A DNA stretch of 64,000 nucleotides from Pseudomonadales bacterium (GTDB lineage: Bacteria; Pseudomonadota; Gammaproteobacteria; Pseudomonadales; Azotimanducaceae), in NCBI GenBank assembly GCA_017642855.1, contig JAEPOO010000004.1:1-64000 (forward strand). Direction: 5' to 3'. The position numbers and the translations under genes were made by a program. The notes under the pieces were generated by a model. The model was given only the letters and a program-made list of their open reading frames with translations. It did not search any database and had not been told where the DNA came from. Numbering within the stretch: the stretch's first letter is position 1; each line of letters opens with the position of its first letter. Below are positions 47,425 through 57,332 of this stretch, piece after piece.

Positions 47425-48906
47425 CTACATGATGCGACGTAGCAGGACATGCCCCCATTGAAGCAAAAGCATCGAGAGGCAGAGCCCCAGGACCGGCCAG
47501 CTGCCATAGCGATGAAACGGGGTATCGCCCCTACGAAGTTCGACTGACTGCCGCAGAATCCCTTTTTCAAACTGAGGCAAGCTCGCCACAAGTTTTCCCC
47601 GGTGATCAATAACCGCGGTCACACCATTGTTGGTTGCCCGCACCATGGAGCGCCCGTTTTCCAGCGCTCGCATCTGCGCCATCTGCAGATGCTGCCAGGG
47701 CCCGATGGAGGCGCCAAACCAGGTATCATTACTTACCGTCAGAAGCAGCGCGGGCGATTCAGCCGCCCGCCTCACCAGATCCGGATAAACCACTTCATAG
47801 CAGATAGACACCGACACGGTGTGATCACCCACCAGGATCGGCGGTTGGTTTGCCGGCCCGGGTCTGTTTCGTGACATCGGCAGATCAAAAACAGAGAGCA
47901 CGCCTCTGAGATATTGTTCCAGGGGTACATATTCACCGAAGGGCACTAGGCGCCGCTTTACATACCTGCCATCACCTTCACCGATGGCCAGGAGTGTATT
48001 TAAAAATCGCCCCTCTTCATTCCTGTCGGGTATCCCTAGGACCAAGGAGGTATGTCTCGTTTTGCCTTCCTTATCAAGCTGATCCAGATACTCCGTCGCA
48101 TACTCCCGGAAAGTCGTGATTGACGCTTCCGGCCAGACAATCAGATCCCTGCCCCATTCGTCTTCGGTAGCCTGTCTGTAATGATTCAAAATCGGCAATC
48201 GATTTTCAGGGCGCCACTTTACGTGTTGGTCCACGTTACCCTGAACCAAAGAGACGTCGATACTGCCATCAGGCGAGGTCAGCGGAATTCTTTCAAGAAC
48301 AAATCCGACGGTCAGCACCAGCATAGGGGGTACAACCCAGGCGATCTTCTGACGTTCGACAGCCAGAAGCAAAGACAGCATGGCCAAAACAGACACGAAA
48401 CTGACGCCGAAAACGCCAAAATAGGGAGCAAAGTTAGCAATCGGCGTTTCCATGACGCCATAACCAAGAAATAGCCAGGGGAAACCCGTTAAAAACCAGC
48501 TACGAAACCATTCCTGCAGAACCCAGAGTGCAACAAAACCAAGTACCTGACTGATGTCCGACTGTCGAAAAAATCGAGCGTAAACATAAGCAAGCGGTAC
48601 GCAGACCAGGGAGTAAGCCGCAACGAGTGATCCGACCAGTATCCCTGCCAGCGGCACCGATGCACCACCATAGTTGTGGATCGACACAAATATCCAAGAC
48701 ACACCTACGGCAAACATACCCAGATTAAACAGATAAAACCTCAGCACCGTTCGCCGGGTGCTGCCCGAACGGGCTGACCAGAACAAGGCTACCGGCGCGA
48801 CCAGCGCAAGCGGCCAGAGGCCGAACGGTGAGAGGCTAAATGGGAAAAGCGCCCCGGCTATCAACGCCGCGACGTCGAAGTACCACCGGGTCGCATTATG
48901 ATTCAC
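47425..48906 (-). CDS. lnt: Apolipoprotein N-acyltransferase
   Basis: 493 residues from a GTG start. Six or more N-terminal membrane helices are followed by a nitrilase-like periplasmic domain with catalytic Glu in LIVWPEAS, Lys region near KRRLVPFGEYVPLE and Cys in SICYEVVYPDLV. It adds the third acyl chain to lipoproteins in the inner membrane. It overlaps corC by 4 bp, as in many Gammaproteobacteria. Confidence 0.96.
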   Translation of the reverse strand: MNHNATRWYFDVAALIAGALFPFSLSPFGLWPLALVAPVALFWSARSGSTRRTVLRFYLFNLGMFAVGVSWIFVSIHNYGGASVPLAGILVGSLVAAYSLVCVPLAYVYARFFRQSDISQVLGFVALWVLQEWFRSWFLTGFPWLFLGYGVMETPIANFAPYFGVFGVSFVSVLAMLSLLLAVERQKIAWVVPPMLVLTVGFVLERIPLTSPDGSIDVSLVQGNVDQHVKWRPENRLPILNHYRQATEDEWGRDLIVWPEASITTFREYATEYLDQLDKEGKTRHTSLVLGIPDRNEEGRFLNTLLAIGEGDGRYVKRRLVPFGEYVPLEQYLRGVLSVFDLPMSRNRPGPANQPPILVGDHTVSVSICYEVVYPDLVRRAAESPALLLTVSNDTWFGASIGPWQHLQMAQMRALENGRSMVRATNNGVTAVIDHRGKLVASLPQFEKGILRQSVELRRGDTPFHRYGSWPVLGLCLSMLLLQWGHVLLRRIM

Positions 48907-49733
48907 TCGACGATATTCATCTGCAGAAGATGCACTCTTCGACCATCCGCATTCAGCACCTTGAACTGGAACTGATCGATGGCTACTTCCTCATCACGTT
49001 TCGGCAGATGGCCAAAGCAACTCGTGACAAGACCGCCAATGGTATCGAACTCTTCGTCGCTGAATTGAATCTCAAAATACTCATTGAAGTCTTCGATAGG
49101 CGTCAGCGCCTTGATCGTGAAAGAGCCATCAGCATGTTTGTTGATAAAGCCTTCTTCCTCGAAGTCATATTCATCTTCGATATCGCCCACGATCTGTTCG
49201 AGCACATCTTCGATCGTAACGATGCCGCTGATGCCACCGTACTCGTCGTATACTACCGCCAGGTGATTTCGTGTTGCACGGAACTCCTGAAGCAGTATAT
49301 CCAAACGTTTACTCTCAGGTATCGCTGTACAGGGACGAAGGCTGTCACGAAGATTAAATTTCTGCTTACGATCTTTGTGAGCCAGTGAGAGCAGATCTTT
49401 GGCGAGCAGAATACCCACCACTTCATCCTGGTTCTCACCGAGCACTGGAAAGCGAGAGTGCCCGCTGCCAATCACCGTCGGCAAAAACTCCGCGGGTTCT
49501 TCATCAATTCGAACAAAAACAACCTGGGCGCGCGGGACCATAATTTCGCGAACCTGCATATCGGAAACCGTGAGCGCCCCTTCGATGATCGACAAGGCTT
49601 CACCATCCAGCAGGGCTCGTTGCTCTGCTGAACGCAACAGCTCAAGCAATTCTGATCGGGAGCTGGGTTCACCGCTTAGCGCCAGCGACAACTTCTCCAG
49701 CCAGGTTTTAGAATCTTCCTGTTGTTCACTCAT
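48903..49733 (-). CDS. corC: CBS-pair/CorC-domain protein
   Basis: 276 residues. Two CBS domains follow a short N-terminal helix (VREIMVPRAQVVFV, SRFPVLGENQDEVVGILLAKDLL) and a CorC_HlyC domain ends the protein (GGISGIVTIEDVLEQIVGDIEDEYD). No DUF21 membrane part is present. The role is in magnesium/cobalt efflux or regulation. The ATG at 49733 is used; the frame to 49883 only overlaps ybeY. It overlaps ybeY by 8 bp. Confidence 0.93.
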   Translation of the reverse strand: MSEQQEDSKTWLEKLSLALSGEPSSRSELLELLRSAEQRALLDGEALSIIEGALTVSDMQVREIMVPRAQVVFVRIDEEPAEFLPTVIGSGHSRFPVLGENQDEVVGILLAKDLLSLAHKDRKQKFNLRDSLRPCTAIPESKRLDILLQEFRATRNHLAVVYDEYGGISGIVTIEDVLEQIVGDIEDEYDFEEEGFINKHADGSFTIKALTPIEDFNEYFEIQFSDEEFDTIGGLVTSCFGHLPKRDEEVAIDQFQFKVLNADGRRVHLLQMNIVE

Positions 49734-50187
49734 AGGGGTTCTCAATGCCCAGCTGGGATAGTAGACGTATTTCCAGGGTTTCCATTCTTTCCCGCTCCTG
49801 ATCTTCCATGTGATCGTAGCCCAGCAGATGGAGGACACCGTGGACCAGCATATGCCTGAAACGATCTGCGTAGGTCTTTCCAAAGTCGTTGGCTTCTTTC
49901 GCTACGACAGACGGACAAATCACAACATCACCAAGAATGTCGACTTGTTCAATTTGGATGTCCGCCGGAAAGGACAACACATTCGTTGCGCCTTCTTTCG
50001 AACGGTAAGTGTTATTGAGTTCCACCATCTCTTTTTCAGAGACGAGACGCAATGACAATTCAGAGTTCGGCCGTTCAAGCGAATTTAAGACCAGCTCGAC
50101 GGCCTGGACTATCGCGGGTTCGTCCGGCTCCTCATCCAGGGCTTCAACCGTCCTGGATATTTCCACCTGGTGCCTTGGACTAGTCAT
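49726..50187 (-). CDS. ybeY: Endoribonuclease YbeY (16S rRNA maturation)
   Basis: 153 residues with the zinc-binding motif HGVLHLLGYDH and NNTYRSKEGATNVLSFP, both hallmarks of YbeY. It acts in 16S rRNA 3' end processing and 70S quality control. The ATG at 50187 has AGAAG upstream and fits the family length. It overlaps phoH by 8 bp and corC by 8 bp. Confidence 0.95.
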   Translation of the reverse strand: MTSPRHQVEISRTVEALDEEPDEPAIVQAVELVLNSLERPNSELSLRLVSEKEMVELNNTYRSKEGATNVLSFPADIQIEQVDILGDVVICPSVVAKEANDFGKTYADRFRHMLVHGVLHLLGYDHMEDQERERMETLEIRLLSQLGIENPYE

Positions 50188-51151
50188 TTTGAGCTTCTGA
50201 CTTTCCGTAAGCTTCAACAATTCTTTGCACCAGTGGATGACGCACCACATCTTTCGGCCCGAAGTGAGTAAATGAAATGCCTTTCACTTCAGACAGCACC
50301 TTCAGCACATGCTTAAGTCCAGACAGGGTATTGCGCGGCAAATCAATCTGCGTAATGTCGCCGGTTACAACAACCGTTGAACCAAACCCGATTCGAGTCA
50401 GGAACATTTTCATTTGCTCCGCGGTTGTGTTCTGACTTTCATCAAGAATGATGAACGAATCATTTAATGTGCGGCCGCGCATATAGGCCAGGGGCGCAAC
50501 TTCAATGACATTACGTTCAATCAGTTTTTCCACGCGCTCGAAACCCAGGAGCTCGTAGAGCGCGTCATAAAGCGGACGAAGGTAGGGATCAATTTTCTGA
50601 CTCAGGTCGCCTGGTAGGAAACCGAGTTTTTCACCCGCTTCAACGGCAGGTCTGACCAACAGGATTCGTCGGATACGCTCCTGTTCCAGAGCCTCAACTG
50701 CACAAGCAACCGCAAGATACGTTTTACCTGTTCCCGCCGGCCCAATGCCAAAGTTCACATCGTGTTGACGAATCGCATTGACGTATCGAACCTGATTCGC
50801 GCCCCGAGGCTTGATGCTCTTCTTGCGAGTCTGGATCAGGCAATCATCCACATCACCATCCATCAACGCTTCGACTCCAGACTCCTGCAGGAAGAGGTGC
50901 ACGAGTTCAGAGGTGAGATCCGTGCCACCGTTGACTTCACGATACAGGTGATTCAGCAGCTCTCCCGCTGCACGCACGATCGTGTTGTCTCCGATCAGCT
51001 CGAAGTCGTTGCCACGGTTTTTGATCGTGATGCCGAGACGGCGTTCGATTTGCTTGAGGTGCGCATCATAAGGGCCACATAACATGGCAAGTTGATGGCT
51101 GTCGTTCGGCTCCAGGACAACCTGGTGCGGCGCTGTGTTTTGCAAGTTCAT
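50180..51151 (-). CDS. ybeZ: PhoH-like ATPase (YbeZ)
   Basis: 323 residues. Walker A GPAGTGKTYLAVA, Walker B FIILDESQNTTAEQMKMFLTRIG and GDITQIDLP are the core PhoH signatures, preceded by a KH-like N-terminal region. It is thought to work with YbeY in RNA metabolism. It is 20 bp downstream of miaB. Confidence 0.95.
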   Translation of the reverse strand: MNLQNTAPHQVVLEPNDSHQLAMLCGPYDAHLKQIERRLGITIKNRGNDFELIGDNTIVRAAGELLNHLYREVNGGTDLTSELVHLFLQESGVEALMDGDVDDCLIQTRKKSIKPRGANQVRYVNAIRQHDVNFGIGPAGTGKTYLAVACAVEALEQERIRRILLVRPAVEAGEKLGFLPGDLSQKIDPYLRPLYDALYELLGFERVEKLIERNVIEVAPLAYMRGRTLNDSFIILDESQNTTAEQMKMFLTRIGFGSTVVVTGDITQIDLPRNTLSGLKHVLKVLSEVKGISFTHFGPKDVVRHPLVQRIVEAYGKSEAQND

Positions 51152-51171
51152 GGTCTGGTGACTGTCGGGGA

Positions 51172-52497
51172 TTAAGAATACATGCCACGCAGGGAATTCG
51201 GCAACGCCTCAGCAATCTCGACTTCCACAAACTGGCCAATCAGAGACGCATCATGGCACGAGAAGTTAACGACTCGATTGTTTTCCGTTCGCCCCTGAAG
51301 CTGTCCGGGGTCTTTCCTGGACGGGCCTGTTACAAGGATCTTATGGCTTTGACCAACCATGGCTTCGCTGATGCGCATGGCCTGACCCTGTATTCGCCCC
51401 TGCAGGATCGCGAGACGTTCTTTTTTAACCGACATTGGCGTCTCATCCGGCAGATCCGCCGCAGGCGTGCCTGGACGAGCGCTGTAAATAAAGCTGAAGG
51501 AGTGATCGAAACCAACCTCATCAATGAGATTCATTGTGGCTTCAAAATCTTCATCGGTCTCGCCGGGGAAACCGATAATGAAGTCGCTGGAAAGGCTGAT
51601 ATTGGGTCGAATTTTGCGGAGCTTTCGAATCCGCGATTTGTATTCGAGAGCGGTATAGCCGCGTTTCATCTTGGCTAGAATTCGATCAGATCCGCTTTGC
51701 ACCGGCAGATGAAGATGATCAACCAGTTCCGGCACTTCGCCATAAACGTCGATCAGTGAATCGCTGAACTCCATGGGGTGGGATGTCGTATAGCGCACAC
51801 GATCGATCCCATCGATCGCGGCAACCATTGTGACCAGGTAAGCCAGGTCCGCCAACTGATCGGCACCTTCAACAGGCCCACGATAGGCGTTCACGTTCTG
51901 CCCGAGCAGGTTCACTTCCCGCACACCTTTTTCCGCCAGCCGATAAATCTCACGCAGCACGTCCATCAGTGGACGGCTAACTTCTTCACCCCTGGTATAT
52001 GGAACCACACAGAAGCTGCAGTACTTGCTGCAGCCTTCCATGATGGAGACAAAAGCACTGGGACCTTCAACTCTGGGTTCCGGAAGACGGTCAAACTTCT
52101 CGATCTCCGGGAAACTGATATCCACCTGTGTGTCGGTGCTGACTTTCGCTTCATGGATCATTTCAGGCAGGCGATGCAGCGTCTGGGGTCCAAAAATCAC
52201 GTCCACGTAGGGCGCGCGTGCGCTTATCGCTTCTCCTTCCTGGCTTGCAACGCAGCCGCCAACCCCAATCTGCAGATTTGGTCGTTGTTCTTTCAACTGG
52301 CGCCAGCGCCCTAACTGATGGAACACCTTCTCTTGTGCTTTTTCTCTTACGGAACAGGTATTTAACAGAAGCAGGTCAGCCTCTGACTCGTCGTCGGTCA
52401 GCTCGTATCCTTGAGCGTCGCTCAGTATGTCCAGCATCTTTGATGAGTCGTACTCATTCATCTGGCAACCGTGCGTTTTGATAAATACTTTGGCCAT
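51172..52497 (-). CDS. miaB: tRNA-2-methylthio-N6-dimethylallyladenosine synthase
   Basis: 441 residues. The MTTase N-terminal domain supplies three cluster Cys ([31 protein letters not shown]). The radical SAM motif is [18 protein letters not shown]-terminal TRAM domain has [15 protein letters not shown]. It modifies A37 of tRNAs reading UNN codons, using SAM and two iron-sulfur clusters. It leads the miaB-ybeZ-ybeY-corC-lnt row. Confidence 0.97.
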   Translation of the reverse strand: MAKVFIKTHGCQMNEYDSSKMLDILSDAQGYELTDDESEADLLLLNTCSVREKAQEKVFHQLGRWRQLKEQRPNLQIGVGGCVASQEGEAISARAPYVDVIFGPQTLHRLPEMIHEAKVSTDTQVDISFPEIEKFDRLPEPRVEGPSAFVSIMEGCSKYCSFCVVPYTRGEEVSRPLMDVLREIYRLAEKGVREVNLLGQNVNAYRGPVEGADQLADLAYLVTMVAAIDGIDRVRYTTSHPMEFSDSLIDVYGEVPELVDHLHLPVQSGSDRILAKMKRGYTALEYKSRIRKLRKIRPNISLSSDFIIGFPGETDEDFEATMNLIDEVGFDHSFSFIYSARPGTPAADLPDETPMSVKKERLAILQGRIQGQAMRISEAMVGQSHKILVTGPSRKDPGQLQGRTENNRVVNFSCHDASLIGQFVEVEIAEALPNSLRGMYS

Positions 52498-52640
52498 TTG
52501 ATCCGCTTATCGACGGGGGTTTCCAATGAGGCGCGCCATTATAGCCTTGAAAATCGGCATGAAAACCCCAATTTAGCCCCTTCAGGATTGACAATAGCGC
52601 TGTAAAAACCAAAACTGCAGCGCTCCATCGGACCCGACTT

Positions 52641-52976
52641 ATGACAAAAACACCCATCTACAAGATTATCTTCTTCAATCAGGGACAGATTTACGAGATC
52701 TACGCTCGTCAGATCTACCAGTCTGACCTATATGGGTTCATTGAGGTGGAAGAGCTCGTATTCGGTGAGCGATCTGGTGTGCTGGTCGACCCCAGTGAAG
52801 AAAAGCTGAAGTCAGAGTTCGAAGGTGTTAGTCGAAGTTACCTCCCCATGCACGCCATCGTGCGCATCGATGAAGTCGCCAAAGAAGGTATCGGTACCAT
52901 CACTGAGGCCGCGGGCGGCAACAACGTATCTCTCTTTCCTTCACCTGCCTTCAATCCGAAGGGATCAGGGGAGTAA
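52641..52976 (+). CDS. DUF1820 family protein
   Basis: 111 residues starting KTPIYKIIFFNQGQIYEIYARQIYQSDLYGFIEVEEL, a signature I recognise as DUF1820, found mainly in Gamma- and Betaproteobacteria. Function unknown; no signal or membrane segment is visible. It is divergent from miaB, and its 3' end overlaps that of convergent folK by 26 bp. Confidence 0.88.
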   Translation: MTKTPIYKIIFFNQGQIYEIYARQIYQSDLYGFIEVEELVFGERSGVLVDPSEEKLKSEFEGVSRSYLPMHAIVRIDEVAKEGIGTITEAAGGNNVSLFPSPAFNPKGSGE

Positions 52977-53460
52977 GCCGCACCATTTCGTTCTCGGGTG
53001 CTGCCGCGAGCAATGTCTCGATGTCCTCCTGCCTGTCCGGGAACAGAAACTCCGGTTCGATCTCGTAAAGGGGCACCAGCACAAACTTACGAAGGTGTGC
53101 TCTGGGGTGCGGTAAAACCAGATTGACAGAAGCATGAACTTTGCCGCCAAAATCGATGATATCCAGGTCAAGAATTCGCGACTGGTAACCACCCCCGCTG
53201 GGTCTCACCCGGCCAAACTCATTCTCTATCTGCTGTAACCGACTAAGCAAAGTTTCCGGACCCAGGGTCACTTTCATTTTAAGGACTGCATTCGCAAAAT
53301 CGGGAACCTCCTCATCAAACCCTTCTGGTCGACTTGTCCAGATGGAAGACCCCGAAGTCGCACCGGACGCTAAACGTGCAACGACTTTGGCACCCTGAAG
53401 CAGGTTGTCAACGGTATCACCAAGATTGGAACCGAGTCCGATAAATACTGTATCCGCCAT
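52951..53460 (-). CDS. folK: 2-amino-4-hydroxy-6-hydroxymethyldihydropteridine pyrophosphokinase
   Basis: 169 residues. IGLGSNLGDTVDNL opens the protein, and SRILDLDIIDFGG and LPHPRAHLRKFVLVPL carry the HPPK signature. It transfers pyrophosphate from ATP to the pterin in folate synthesis. No other folate gene is beside it. Confidence 0.95.
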   Translation of the reverse strand: MADTVFIGLGSNLGDTVDNLLQGAKVVARLASGATSGSSIWTSRPEGFDEEVPDFANAVLKMKVTLGPETLLSRLQQIENEFGRVRPSGGGYQSRILDLDIIDFGGKVHASVNLVLPHPRAHLRKFVLVPLYEIEPEFLFPDRQEDIETLLAAAPENEMVRLTPLIPSD

Positions 53461-53541
53461 AACCCGACTGGCTCCCTAAATAGCTTCGCGCGCATTAAAC
53501 ATGATAATTTTACTGCTCGAAAAAATCAGCATCGAACACCT

Positions 53542-53766
53542 ATGGCAAGGATAGAAGTACCCTCCGAAGTAACCGGTAATGTCTGGAAAATCACAGCGAA
53601 CATCGGTGATGCGCTCGCCGAAGAAGACGTCATCATGATCCTGGAATCCATGAAAATGGAGATTCCCATCGAAGCGCCATCCGCGGGTCGATTAGTTGAG
53701 ATCCTGGTCAAGGAAGAAGACGGTGTCGATGAAGATCAGGTCGTCGCTATCATCGAGATCGAATAG
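53542..53766 (+). CDS. Free-standing biotinyl-domain carrier protein
   Basis: 74 residues forming a single biotin/lipoyl-attachment domain: EVPSEVTGNVWKI, the biotinylation motif ESMKMEIPIEAP with its Lys, and the closing VKEEDGVDEDQVVAIIEIE. A Met on each side of the Lys indicates biotin rather than lipoate. Such carriers serve carboxylases as a separate subunit; no carboxylase is nearby. Confidence 0.85.
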   Translation: MARIEVPSEVTGNVWKITANIGDALAEEDVIMILESMKMEIPIEAPSAGRLVEILVKEEDGVDEDQVVAIIEIE

Positions 53767-53771
53767 CGAGA

Positions 53772-54560
53772 TCAGTTCCCCTTAAACTCGGGCTCGCGCT
53801 TTTCGAAAAACGCCCGGTTTCCTTCACGACGATCTTCCGTACCCGTCGTTAACAGAAATTGATCTGTGTCCATGTGCATAATGGCCTGATCAATCGCGTT
53901 ACTGACAGCATTCACGCTCTGCTTGATCATCTGCGTTGGAATAGGTGGCTGCGCTGCATAACGTTCCGCCATTCGAGTCGTTGCTTCTTGCAATTGATCA
54001 ACAGGCACAATGAGATCAAAGAATCCCCACTCGAAGAGTGTCTTGGCGCTTTCTCGATCACCCAACATGATCATTCGCTTTGCACGTGAGGGGCCAATCA
54101 GGCGGACGCACAAAGGCAGCGACAACCACTGCAGGTTAATACCAAGATTTACTTCCGGGTAGCCACAAAACGCGTCATCAGCAGCCACACGAAAGTCACA
54201 TGCAGTGGGAATACAGGCACCACCCCCAAGCGCCGCGCCATGGACAGACGCTATGGTTACCTGGGGAATGTCTAGTATGGCTTTGATCATCCTGCCACCC
54301 AGGCCGGAGGTACGACGCTGCATCACAAGATTGCTGGGTACCGCCTGTTCTTTCAGGTCAGCGCCTGCACTGAAGTGTTTACCAGCGCCTCTGAAAACAA
54401 CCACGCGGGACGCCTCATCTTCGAGAAAGCTACGCGAGACCTGTTCGATTTCTTTCATGAGGCCAGAACTGAGCGCATTTAAGTTATCTGGCCGATTCAG
54501 AGTGACCGTCGCGATATGACCGTCTTTGGTTATCTCAAGAAAATCATAACCGTGTGTCAT
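53772..54560 (-). CDS. Enoyl-CoA hydratase/isomerase family protein
   Basis: 262 residues, crotonase fold. The oxyanion-hole segments are HFSAGADLKE and AALGGGACIPTACDFRVAA. The Glu pair typical of canonical enoyl-CoA hydratase is not evident in the second position (GVINLQWLSLP region), so the exact reaction (hydratase, isomerase or other) is uncertain. It overlaps the upstream DUF4340 gene by 4 bp and ends 6 bp from the convergent biotinyl gene. Confidence 0.85.
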   Translation of the reverse strand: MTHGYDFLEITKDGHIATVTLNRPDNLNALSSGLMKEIEQVSRSFLEDEASRVVVFRGAGKHFSAGADLKEQAVPSNLVMQRRTSGLGGRMIKAILDIPQVTIASVHGAALGGGACIPTACDFRVAADDAFCGYPEVNLGINLQWLSLPLCVRLIGPSRAKRMIMLGDRESAKTLFEWGFFDLIVPVDQLQEATTRMAERYAAQPPIPTQMIKQSVNAVSNAIDQAIMHMDTDQFLLTTGTEDRREGNRAFFEKREPEFKGN

Positions 54561-55489
54561 TGCAGACCCCCTTCTGCTTCCGGTACCTGAAGCATATCGT
54601 CCATCGTTTTATTGAGATCACGATAAGTGGAATCGTTGATTCGGTATTGCCACGCGTCTTCCGTGCTGAGGTGCAACCAATACTCCTCTCCCGATTGGAC
54701 CGTCTTCGCTTCGATCATATCCTTATTTTTGCGCGTCATACGCGTGACCGTCGGATCGACAAAAAGCCCATCCATATAAGGTTCTACATCCAGCAACCTC
54801 ACATTGACCAAAAGCCTGCCCAGCGTATCCCCAATGGTTTCGTACCTCAGCTTTTCACCCTCGGGAATGTCGTTGATCAACAGTGCCTTTGATTCTTCTT
54901 CCCAACTCGCACTCAGGAAACCCGCATTGGCCGTCGCGATGGAAACATGACGAACGGAATCCGAATCGATATTGATGATAATCGGGTCAATCCAGGCCAG
55001 GGGATCAAGATCCATTTCCAACACCTGCTGGCTCAGATAGACCTGGGCTTCTCCGGCGAATCGAAAGAAACTGCCTCGGCCACCGAGTTCGTTACCGACG
55101 ACAAGTGCCTGGCCTCCAGGCTGCAGGGTGATTCGGACACCTTCTCCATCTCCCGAGTCAGCTACGCCCAGGCGCGAATGATTCTCAGGTTTTGATGTTT
55201 TCCCCTCGGCGATCGTTAGCTCAGACAACTGCGTCAAGAATCCTGAAAGTACCGTAAAGTCTGCCGGATAGTCGTGTTTTTCTGCGACCTGCCAGCCGCC
55301 GGCCCCTTTTGTCACGGTAACAGTTTGATCTCTTGAAGCCAGCGTCAATGAAGTCACTTCTGCAAGCTCAATATCCGGCAAAGCTTTTTCTGCTTCCCTC
55401 GTGCTGCTGTCTTCGGGGTTCTGCAGCATCATGACCGTGACCGCGATCGCCAATAGGATGAGACCAACCAGCTTCTGGTTCTGATTCAT
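54557..55489 (-). CDS. DUF4340 domain protein, ABC exporter partner
   Basis: 310 residues. One N-terminal membrane helix (LVGLILLAIAVTVMML) precedes a periplasmic domain with TVTKGAGGWQVAEKHDYPAD, characteristic of DUF4340. The gene overlaps gldG by 4 bp and is almost always found after Gld-type ABC genes, as here, so it probably works with that complex. Confidence 0.85.
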   Translation of the reverse strand: MNQNQKLVGLILLAIAVTVMMLQNPEDSSTREAEKALPDIELAEVTSLTLASRDQTVTVTKGAGGWQVAEKHDYPADFTVLSGFLTQLSELTIAEGKTSKPENHSRLGVADSGDGEGVRITLQPGGQALVVGNELGGRGSFFRFAGEAQVYLSQQVLEMDLDPLAWIDPIIINIDSDSVRHVSIATANAGFLSASWEEESKALLINDIPEGEKLRYETIGDTLGRLLVNVRLLDVEPYMDGLFVDPTVTRMTRKNKDMIEAKTVQSGEEYWLHLSTEDAWQYRINDSTYRDLNKTMDDMLQVPEAEGGLQ

Positions 55490-57330
55490 GAGCGGCTTCC
55501 TGTTCGAGCGAGACCGAGAACCCGAATACCGAGAAGCAGACCCGTCAGCAACAAAGGCATGACCAGGATATTCATCAGCTTGAGCAAGCTGCCTAACTGT
55601 TCGATGTCTTTATCCAACTGGTGGCGAACATCTCGCAACTCTTTGCGGATACGCAACTTCTCGTCTTGGAATTGGTCGAGCGCTTCTTCTTGCTCAGGGG
55701 TCAAAGTAAACAGCCCCTCCTCCAATCTTGCAGATTCAATTTCAGAAAGCTGGCGCTCCGTTTCGGCCAACTGCGCCTGAAGGTCTTCCGCCGACTGCAG
55801 ATATTGCGATTCTGCATCCCGACGCAGATCTTCGACAATTTCAAACGGTCGAGAATACTGACCTCTGGAACGCACATTAATCAACGCACTGCTCCCGCTG
55901 AGGTTATCGACCAGATTTGTGACGAAGCTGCCATTGTCAGCAAAGGCACTGGCAATCTGTTGCCCAAAGAAATTTTGGACCTGCACCCAAAGCCGGTCTG
56001 ACAGCATGTCCGAGTCAGCAATCAACACGACCTGTAACGCATCGGTTTCGCCGACATGATCGCCTGCGTCGATGCCTTCCGGAGGACCGTCAGGAAACGC
56101 ACTTTTGCCCTTTCCAGACAGACGCACCGCTGCAATTAATGATTCCCCGAGGGGTGCGAACCCAGCCAGCAGCTCCTCTGGGTTTTGCAGAAATTGGAAC
56201 TGTATCGCGTCCAGAGAACCCGCTTGATCGCTGGAGACGATTAACGGTTCGGCAATGACGCCGTCCGCCAGATCCACGTCAAGAATGCCGACCGTGGACA
56301 TATTGATGACCTCTAGGTTTGCGGTGACCACATCATCCTGGGACAGATTCTCAGGGGTGAATCCAACGATACCAAGATGTCGCACCGGTCTCCCGTCCGC
56401 ACCACCCACCAGCAACGCATACTCCGGATCTCCGAGCACCTGGCCTTCCCTCATGGAAACACCCCAGGCCTGACTGAGCCGGTTGATGTCTGAGCTGTTG
56501 TTGCCAGGCATTTGCATACCGGGATTTTCAGGCTGATCCATCTCTGCCATCGGATCAACGAAGGCAATCAGTTTGCCGCCATTCATGACGAACTGGTCGA
56601 TCGAGTATAAGTCGGTGTCCGAAAGTTGTTTCGGGTGAACCAGCAACAACAGATCCAGTGGCGTCAATTCACCCGAGTCGAGCGTCTCGAGGGTTTGGAT
56701 CTGGAAAAGCTCCTCGAGCTGGGAACGAAAAACCCACCCCGGATTTTGTTGAAATGTTCGAGGATCAACACTCGGCTCAACCGACAGACTTGAGTAAATC
56801 CCCATAGCCGGTCGATTGTCCGTACCCAGGGCGTGGATCAGTTTGGTGACTTCATACTCAAGAAACTCTTCACGATCTGGCTGGAAAAAGGGAATAATTT
56901 CTTCCCCATCAAGGGCGTTGCTTCCAGCGAGCCCAAAGTAAAGTTCGTCCCCCGCCTGGTTTATCGGGACACTTTGCAGGCCAAAAGTCGCAGCCTCATC
57001 CTCTTCCTCAGAGAAAGGCTCCGGGTCAATGACACGCAGTTGGATATTGCCGCCCGCAATCAGCTCGTATTCTTCAAGCATCTCTTGCACTCGACCGGCA
57101 TAGGCTCTAAGGGAGGTGAGATCTTCACTGACCTTGTCAGAAAAAAAGAAGTAGAGATTTATCGGCTCTTCAAGCTCCCCAATTATTTCTCGCGTGCCTT
57201 CCGACACCGTGAACAGGTTGTTCTCCGTCAGATCCAATCGCGCGCTGCTGAACAACCAATTATTCACGAGTGTGAACAAGAGGAAGCTCACGACAAGTAA
57301 AATCAGGGAAAGTGTTGCGTTCAATTTCAT
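55486..57330 (-). CDS. GldG-like ABC exporter component
   Basis: 614 residues. An N-terminal membrane helix (LSLILLVVSFLLFTLVNNWLF) and RLDLTENNLFTVSEGTREI lead into a large periplasmic ABC_transp_aux region (NLYFFFSDKVSEDL, NPEELLAG); a C-terminal coiled coil (about 530-590, TERQLSEIESARLEEG) and final membrane helix follow. This is the architecture of GldG/YbhS-like auxiliary proteins. The ATG at 57330 with GGGAGG upstream is used; the frame to 57651 is overlap with the permease gene. Confidence 0.87.
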   Translation of the reverse strand: MKLNATLSLILLVVSFLLFTLVNNWLFSSARLDLTENNLFTVSEGTREIIGELEEPINLYFFFSDKVSEDLTSLRAYAGRVQEMLEEYELIAGGNIQLRVIDPEPFSEEEDEAATFGLQSVPINQAGDELYFGLAGSNALDGEEIIPFFQPDREEFLEYEVTKLIHALGTDNRPAMGIYSSLSVEPSVDPRTFQQNPGWVFRSQLEELFQIQTLETLDSGELTPLDLLLLVHPKQLSDTDLYSIDQFVMNGGKLIAFVDPMAEMDQPENPGMQMPGNNSSDINRLSQAWGVSMREGQVLGDPEYALLVGGADGRPVRHLGIVGFTPENLSQDDVVTANLEVINMSTVGILDVDLADGVIAEPLIVSSDQAGSLDAIQFQFLQNPEELLAGFAPLGESLIAAVRLSGKGKSAFPDGPPEGIDAGDHVGETDALQVVLIADSDMLSDRLWVQVQNFFGQQIASAFADNGSFVTNLVDNLSGSSALINVRSRGQYSRPFEIVEDLRRDAESQYLQSAEDLQAQLAETERQLSEIESARLEEGLFTLTPEQEEALDQFQDEKLRIRKELRDVRHQLDKDIEQLGSLLKLMNILVMPLLLTGLLLGIRVLGLARTGSRS

Positions 57331-57332
57331 TA

